A stretch of 31,310 bases of DNA from positions 1-31,310 of IMG/VR virus record IMGVR_UViG_3300013138_000029. The stretch is one strand, 5' to 3'. This document shows, in pieces, positions 27,712-31,310 of this stretch. A program made the translations under genes and the position numbers. The stretch comes from a virus. Numbering within the stretch: the stretch's first letter is position 1; each line of letters opens with the position of its first letter. The notes under the pieces were generated by a model. It was given only the letters and a program-made list of their open reading frames with translations, was not told the origin of the DNA and made no database searches.

Positions 27712-28535
27712 TGTGACCTGAAATCTCCCGCCATCAGATGCAACTCGCCCGGCTGAAACTGCGCCAGCCGCGAAGCGAACCAATTGCTGTACTCGCGCGG
27801 CCCAAAGTTGGCCGCGAACAGAGTCACGCACTCACCGGCGCGCTGATAGCGCGCATCCAGCACCCGCGCGTCCGCCTCTTTCGCCCATTCGGTCTGCCGG
27901 GCGCGCTGGAACTCGTCAATCGCCAAGAGCGGCAAGCCACGTAGGTATTCCACTCGCGCGTCGTACTCCCCGTCTGAACTCTGGTCCTTCTGGTCAGCCG
28001 AGTAGCCGCCGCGCAGATATTCCAGCAGGTCCGCATGGGTCATGTACACCGCCTGTACGCCAAGCGAGATCGACTCCGCAACAGCCGTCTTCAGCATCCG
28101 GCTCTTGCCCTGCCCAGGCCCGCCCCACAAATACAGCCAGCCCTGCCGGTTTACCATCCTGCCCTTGACACCAGCCACCGCGTTTTGCACGTCGTTGTGC
28201 ACCATCCGCATCCCCGTCCACCGCAACCGCAGCTCATCCGCCGTCAGGCCGCACCGCTCTGAGTACCGCGCCACAAGCGCCAGGTTTGCGCCGCCCTTCG
28301 CGCAGTCGCACAGGCCGACCTTGCCCATCAGCGGGTGGCCCAGCGGCCAGTCAGAGCGGACGTATCCGAAGCCATGACACACCGGGCAGTCGGGCCGTCC
28401 AGGCAGCCCCGGCTGCCATCGCGATCCGGGCGGCAACATCTCCCGCCAGTTCTCCACGAACCGCCGCGCCGGAACCGCCTCCGCCGCCGCTTTGTACCGC
28501 GCCACCATCTCGCTAAGAGTCATCATCTCACTCAT
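27708..28535 (-). CDS. DnaC/IstB-like helicase loader
   Basis: 275 residues. A Cys motif CPVCHGFGYV and CDCAKGG near 50-78 precedes the AAA+ part: Walker A GGPGQGKSRM (about 138) and Walker B LPLLAIDEFQ (about 201). A C-terminal arginine region and LAQFQPGELH follow. It should load the host replicative helicase at the phage origin. Start ATG overlaps the initiator stop. The family is 230-300 residues, so full length. Confidence 0.9.
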   Translation of the reverse strand: MSEMMTLSEMVARYKAAAEAVPARRFVENWREMLPPGSRWQPGLPGRPDCPVCHGFGYVRSDWPLGHPLMGKVGLCDCAKGGANLALVARYSERCGLTADELRLRWTGMRMVHNDVQNAVAGVKGRMVNRQGWLYLWGGPGQGKSRMLKTAVAESISLGVQAVYMTHADLLEYLRGGYSADQKDQSSDGEYDARVEYLRGLPLLAIDEFQRARQTEWAKEADARVLDARYQRAGECVTLFAANFGPREYSNWFASRLAQFQPGELHLMAGDFRSQ

Positions 28536-29443
28536 CGCAACATCTCCGCCTTGAGTTTGGCAATCTCCGCCTGTTGCTCTGGCGTCACTTCCGCCGCGGG
28601 CGCTGCCACCACCGCCGGGCGCCGCTTGCGCGCTATGTCCGTGTACACCGCCGCGATGCTCTGCGGCCCACGGATGGTCAGCCGGTCACGCTCCATGCGC
28701 CGCACAGCCTCGCCCATCAAGGCCGCGGCGTCAGTTGGGTTTCCCGCGATGCTCAGAAATTCACGAATTGGGTTCCACCACAAAACTGCGGCCCCCTTAG
28801 CCTGTCGCTCAGTGTTCTCCGTGGGAGACTGGATACCAGTAAGCCGGATGAACTCAATCTCCAAAGTCTTCCGGTCAATGTCGCACTGGCGTTTTGGCGT
28901 CTCTCCCGCACCGTCAGGTGCGGAAAGAGTCTTATCCTTATCCTTATCCTTATCCTTATCCTTAACTATCCCCCTTCTAGCTGGTCTATTAGCGCCCCTA
29001 CTAGACCCCCTACTAGACCCCCTACTAGACCCCCTACTAGGGTCTTCCTTTCTCTCCCAATTCTTGCTTGACACAATTCCCTGCCGAGTCTGGTAATGCC
29101 AGCGGTCCTCCCAGCCATCCGGGGATGGGTAATCACTCTTAGAAACCCATAGAGGATTTTGATATCTCCACCAATTGACGATCTGGATATATCTGTACCC
29201 GTTCACCTCGTAGGACTTCACGCATCCAACCGCCTCTAGTGCTGCCAGGTCAGTGTCAACATCCTCGGTAGTAATGTCGTCGTAGGGGAACACCATAGAG
29301 CGCAGGTAGGCGGACATTCCAATCATCCGCCCCTGGTCGTCGGCAATCGCAATCAGCCCAACCCATAGGTTGCGCTGCCGATGTGTCAACTTCGCCATGC
29401 TCTGCGAGGTCAACATCTTGCTGTGTATCATCCTCTGGCTCAT
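28532..29443 (-). CDS. DnaD-like replication initiation protein
   Basis: 303 residues from ATG 29443 behind AGGAG. The N-terminus (HSKMLTSQSMAKL, IAIADDQGRMIG, LRSMVFPYDDI) matches the winged-helix start of phage replication proteins, with strands (RYIQIVNWWRYQ) to about residue 100. A low-complexity stretch (four GSSR-type units, then KDKDKDKDKDK) is encoded by tandem DNA repeats. The C-terminal helical domain is of DnaB-loader-interacting type. The upstream hairpin at 29457-29502 lies just before the ribosome site. Likely binds the origin, possibly in its own gene. Confidence 0.85.
   Translation of the reverse strand: MSQRMIHSKMLTSQSMAKLTHRQRNLWVGLIAIADDQGRMIGMSAYLRSMVFPYDDITTEDVDTDLAALEAVGCVKSYEVNGYRYIQIVNWWRYQNPLWVSKSDYPSPDGWEDRWHYQTRQGIVSSKNWERKEDPSRGSSRGSSRGSSRGANRPARRGIVKDKDKDKDKDKTLSAPDGAGETPKRQCDIDRKTLEIEFIRLTGIQSPTENTERQAKGAAVLWWNPIREFLSIAGNPTDAAALMGEAVRRMERDRLTIRGPQSIAAVYTDIARKRRPAVVAAPAAEVTPEQQAEIAKLKAEMLR
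28931..28966. repeat. Hexamer CTTATC tandem repeat, AT-richer block
   Basis: Five perfect CTTATC units and a sixth partial copy inside the initiator gene, encoding the alternating Lys-Asp run. The block is richer in A/T than its surroundings. Confidence 0.9.
28995..29040. repeat. 12-bp tandem repeat (iteron-like)
   Basis: CCCCTACTAGAC three times perfectly, plus a fourth CCCCTACTAG. Each unit carries CTAG. About 30 bp from the CTTATC block, inside the initiator gene, encoding the Ser-Arg-Gly run. A degenerate CTATTAG lies just upstream. Confidence 0.9.
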
Positions 29444-29456
29444 CCTCTCTCCTCTC

Positions 29457-29502
29457 GGTGGGCGGGGTCGGCCGGGTAGCGACACCCTGTTTCCCGCCCA
29501 CC
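29457..29502 (-). repeat. Hairpin ahead of the initiator ribosome site
   Basis: GGTGGGCGGG and CCCGCCCACC form a perfect 10-bp stem, with an inner GGGT-ACCC stem. A second, weaker hairpin (29514-29538) lies upstream. The structure ends about 13 nt before the start ATG, beside the ribosome site GAGAGGAG. Confidence 0.6.
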
Positions 29503-29544
29503 GTTCTCCAGGAGGCGCGGCGTATCCGGCGCCGCGTCAGGCCA

Positions 29545-29922
29545 TCACGCAAACAGCCCCGTCTGCGTGCCGCCCTCGCCAAACGCTCGCTCGGCGCTGC
29601 GTCGCATCCGCGCAGCCGTCTCAGCGATGTCCGAGACGCGCGCCGTGAACTCAGCCAGGAACGCATCACACTCCGCCTTGTCCGCGGCCAGGTAGTACCC
29701 GCCGTCAGCGCCAGCCATTCCACAAACCAGGTGTCCCTGTCGCCGCAGATCGCGGATGGAAAGACGCACCTGACGGTCCGTCGCAGTGGTGTGCCGGTTC
29801 ACCATCGCCACCAGCCCCTCACGCGAGATGCTGTTCTTCGCTCCGCGGTGGAACTGGAGCACTTGCAGCACAATCCGGTCCAGGTCGCTGGGCATCGTGG
29901 CAACTTCTTCGGCGTAGTCCAT
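29545..29922 (-). CDS. Internal in-frame start producing the C-terminal winged-helix protein
   Basis: ATG 29922 lies 3 nt after GGAGGAG, the best ribosome site in this locus. The 125-residue product starts MDYAEEVATMPSDLD. Phages often encode this domain alone. The full frame suggests two formerly separate genes fused without an intervening stop. Confidence 0.65.
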   Translation of the reverse strand: MDYAEEVATMPSDLDRIVLQVLQFHRGAKNSISREGLVAMVNRHTTATDRQVRLSIRDLRRQGHLVCGMAGADGGYYLAADKAECDAFLAEFTARVSDIAETAARMRRSAERAFGEGGTQTGLFA

Positions 29923-30162
29923 AGCTCCTCCGTTGTTGACGTAAACGACACGCCCGTAGTGGCCGCAGGTCGGGCACGGTCTGGGCGGCAAGCCCAGCGC
30001 CACGAGGACGCTGTTGGGGGCCTCGCGCTTGCCCTTCGCAATCCTGAACAGCAAGCCCGGGTCTTTCACTCCAAGTTTCCGGGCCAATTTGCGCCAAGAG
30101 CCAATTTCACTGTGAAGGCTCTCCAGGGTTGTTTTGGCGTTCCTACGGGTCTTTTGTGGCAT
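29545..30162 (-). CDS. Two-domain HTH protein, N-terminal half with zinc knuckle
   Basis: Read from ATG 30162, 205 residues (starts MPQKTRRNAKT). Residues 10-55 form an HTH-like domain (WRKLARKLGVKDPGLLFRIA), then PRPCPTCGHYGRVV, one Cys pair. The second half from about residue 81 (MDYAEEV...) is another domain: SISREGLVAMVN...DRQVRLSIRDLRRQGHL, a winged helix, then GADGGYYLA and a helical C-terminus typical of small phage winged-helix proteins. An in-frame ATG at 29922 follows GGAGGAG, so a 125-residue protein may be made too. Probably a regulator or DNA-metabolism protein. Confidence 0.8.
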   Translation of the reverse strand: MPQKTRRNAKTTLESLHSEIGSWRKLARKLGVKDPGLLFRIAKGKREAPNSVLVALGLPPRPCPTCGHYGRVVYVNNGGAMDYAEEVATMPSDLDRIVLQVLQFHRGAKNSISREGLVAMVNRHTTATDRQVRLSIRDLRRQGHLVCGMAGADGGYYLAADKAECDAFLAEFTARVSDIAETAARMRRSAERAFGEGGTQTGLFA

Positions 30163-30184
30163 TTGCTCTACTGTCCGCCTCAAA

Positions 30185-30317
30185 CCCCCCTGTTGTCACG
30201 CGCAACGGGGCATCCTAGATCGCGTTCACTGGCTCCCTTTCGGCCCGGCGAGGAAGACCATGCCGGGAAGACCTCGCCGGGCCAGGAGAAAGGAGCCGGG
30301 GCGCATCCGACGCCCCG
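30185..30317 (-). ncRNA. Structured intergenic RNA candidate
   Basis: Between a 69-aa gene and the HTH gene. A 12-bp perfect stem (30242-30253 with 30272-30283) is nested within an outer stem (30231-30241 with 30288-30297), one bulge. A second hairpin CGGGGCG-CGCCCCG is at 30297-30317, and a third (CCCC-t-GTTG with CAAC-GGGG) lies at 30186-30210. No T-run. It could be a leader element, a stable RNA or a protein-binding structure; no known family seen. Confidence 0.4.
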
Positions 30318-30331
30318 AATGGGAGAGGGGG

Positions 30332-30541
30332 TTATGACACCCCACTCTCCGCCTTGTGGTGCTTCGTGCCCAACTCGAGCGGGACGCACACGCAGCTGTG
30401 AAAGTGGTAGACCACCTTCGGCGTCTGCCCGGTCCGCGCCTCGTGCTCTTTCACGCAATCTTCGACGCTGCCGAGGTAGAGCCGGTATCGCTCCGCCTCA
30501 ATGTCATGCACCGTCTGAGCCTCAATCACCTTGAGCGCCAT
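30332..30541 (-). CDS. 69-aa small protein
   Basis: ATG 30541 lies 1 nt after the stop above. MALKVIEAQTVHDIEAE starts a helical protein with EHEARTGQTPKVVYHFHSC and a CVC end. Not recognised. His/Cys residues near the end might bind metal. Confidence 0.65.
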   Translation of the reverse strand: MALKVIEAQTVHDIEAERYRLYLGSVEDCVKEHEARTGQTPKVVYHFHSCVCVPLELGTKHHKAESGVS

Positions 30542-30542
30542 G

Positions 30543-30623
30543 TCACACGTCCATCTCATCCGTGCTCAGTTCCGCGTCCGCGGCCGGCAAGTCGTCGGGC
30601 ACTTTGATGGGCGTGACTTTCAT
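30543..30623 (-). CDS. 26-aa acidic peptide
   Basis: ATG 30623 overlaps the stop of the annealing-like gene (ATGA) behind GGAGGCGG. The 26-residue product MKVTPIKVPDDLP...DEMDV is acidic. Too short to classify, but ribosome site and coupling suggest it is made. Confidence 0.5.
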   Translation of the reverse strand: MKVTPIKVPDDLPAADAELSTDEMDV

Positions 30624-31310
30624 CGCGCCGCCTCCGCCGCCTTGCGCGCGGCGCGGGCCATCACGGCCTCGATGACGCTCTGATAGTTGGCTGGCGTCAC
30701 CTCGCCGAACCCGCACTTGGCGACAGCGTTCATGACGTGGAAGTCGTTTGGCTCGCCGTTGCCTTGCGAGTAGGCCGGGTACTGCTGGCAGAGCCGCTTG
30801 CGGAAGTCTGCCCACTCGTGAGCCTCAGCGCCACCCAGGCGCATCACCGCAGGCTTGACTTTCGGCTCGGCAGGCGCGGCCGGCTCAGGCTCGGACTTGT
30901 GGCCGGCGGTAGGCCGCTCGTCCTCTTCTGGCATCTCCTCGGCTGGCGTCACCTCGTACCCGGCCAGGCTGACGATCCAGCTCAGGCACAGGCGGAACGC
31001 CTTGCTGGTTGCCCGCGTGACGGCCATACTCCGCCTGGCGTAGCGCGGTCGCTTGCCCCATGTGGGCTCGTCCATCCCGCAGATAGCCGAGGCGCGCCCG
31101 ATAACCGCTCCGTCGCTGGCCCGGACAAGCTCAACCGTCGCCGTGTACTCGCCTTCGGCCTCGGTGACGCTCACCTCGCGGGGAACGATGCCGAGCATGG
31201 CGCCGCAGGTGGACCACCCCTCAACCCTGACATACTTGCGCCCCTGGATGGCCGTGTACAGCTTGCGGCTGTCGATGATGCGGGCCAGTTCTTGGGCCAC
31301 CGTGCTGGCC
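30620..31310 (-). CDS. Phage early protein, possibly single-strand-annealing type (5' end at other edge)
   Basis: Continues the gene starting at 94. Body motifs: KLYTAIQGRKYVRVEGW, then GAMLGIVPREV, a variable VRASDGAVIGRASAICG, YARRSMAVTRATSKAFRL and WIVSLAGYEVTPAEEMP, followed by a Pro/Glu-rich linker and a small C-terminal helical domain (HEWADFRKRLCQQYP). The 'YA.RSMA.TRA..KA.R' block occurs in a phage family often near replication genes, and reminds me of the helical part of annealing proteins (Erf/Rad52-like), a resemblance only. Left edge and right edge together would make about 260 residues. Confidence 0.75.
   Translation of the reverse strand, partial: ASTVAQELARIIDSRKLYTAIQGRKYVRVEGWSTCGAMLGIVPREVSVTEAEGEYTATVELVRASDGAVIGRASAICGMDEPTWGKRPRYARRSMAVTRATSKAFRLCLSWIVSLAGYEVTPAEEMPEEDERPTAGHKSEPEPAAPAEPKVKPAVMRLGGAEAHEWADFRKRLCQQYPAYSQGNGEPNDFHVMNAVAKCGFGEVTPANYQSVIEAVMARAARKAAEAAR

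Noticed and set aside
28931-29040. CRISPR array or mini-satellite between genes
   Set aside because: The units are directly adjacent without spacers and lie in frame within the initiator gene.

Overview
The window is a tightly packed, GC-rich tailed-phage genome of siphovirus type (HK97-like head, flexible non-contractile tail judged from gene content). Nearly all genes lie on the minus strand and are joined by ATGA/GTGA/TAGTG overlaps. There is no integrase, recognisable CI-type repressor, tRNA, rRNA or CRISPR, and no endolysin I can recognise. It looks like a lytic phage or a prophage-derived relative without an integration module. The host is uncertain. A lipoprotein-like gene with an Ala/Thr/Glu-rich, 'TATAEA'-flavoured coiled segment resembles proteins common in Chloroflexota, which is a weak hint only.

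Layout. (1) 1-1272, minus: small early genes (membrane peptides, Cys-rich protein, ribbon-helix-helix-like protein). The last one runs off the left edge, and its missing body appears at the right edge (30620-31310). The two ends are therefore probably contiguous, and the molecule is probably a complete circular or circularly permuted genome of about 31.3 kb. (2) 1273-1547: divergent control region with two sigma70-type promoters and shared short repeats. (3) 1548-2674, plus: four small genes, two of them preceded by a repeated hairpin-plus-ribosome-site cassette. (4) 2675-2920: convergent region full of hairpins. (5) 19572-2921, minus: late genes in order holin-like, coiled-coil membrane protein, small terminase (DUF5681-like), large terminase, portal, Mu gpF-like head protein, gp10-like connector, protease-capsid fusion, decoration-like proteins, gp6-like connector, tail terminator-like, tail tube, tail chaperone pair with a -1 frameshift, tape measure, tail hub, fibre-like protein, two small AHDP proteins, metallophosphoesterase, small HTH protein. 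(6) 31310-19681, minus: early/replication genes: possible single-strand-annealing-like protein, HTH regulator, DnaD-like initiator with internal iteron-like repeats, DnaC-like helicase loader, C5-cytosine methyltransferase, membrane lipoprotein-like protein, RusA resolvase, a GT4 glycosyltransferase and many small unknowns.

The most unusual signal is a duplicated late control element at 13653-13740 and 19592-19674. Each copy has a conserved extended -10 promoter followed about 20 nt later by a strong intrinsic terminator, then the ribosome site of a late gene. The capsid and packaging/lysis units can apparently be expressed from these promoters only if the terminator is bypassed, which suggests phage-encoded antitermination or attenuation. 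Other notable features are a family of three tiny W-rich membrane peptides. One of these is a chimera whose 3' part repeats a neighbouring gene in another frame with only synonymous changes. There are also origin-like tandem repeats inside the initiator gene, nested in-frame start sites, and a structured intergenic RNA at 30185-30317.
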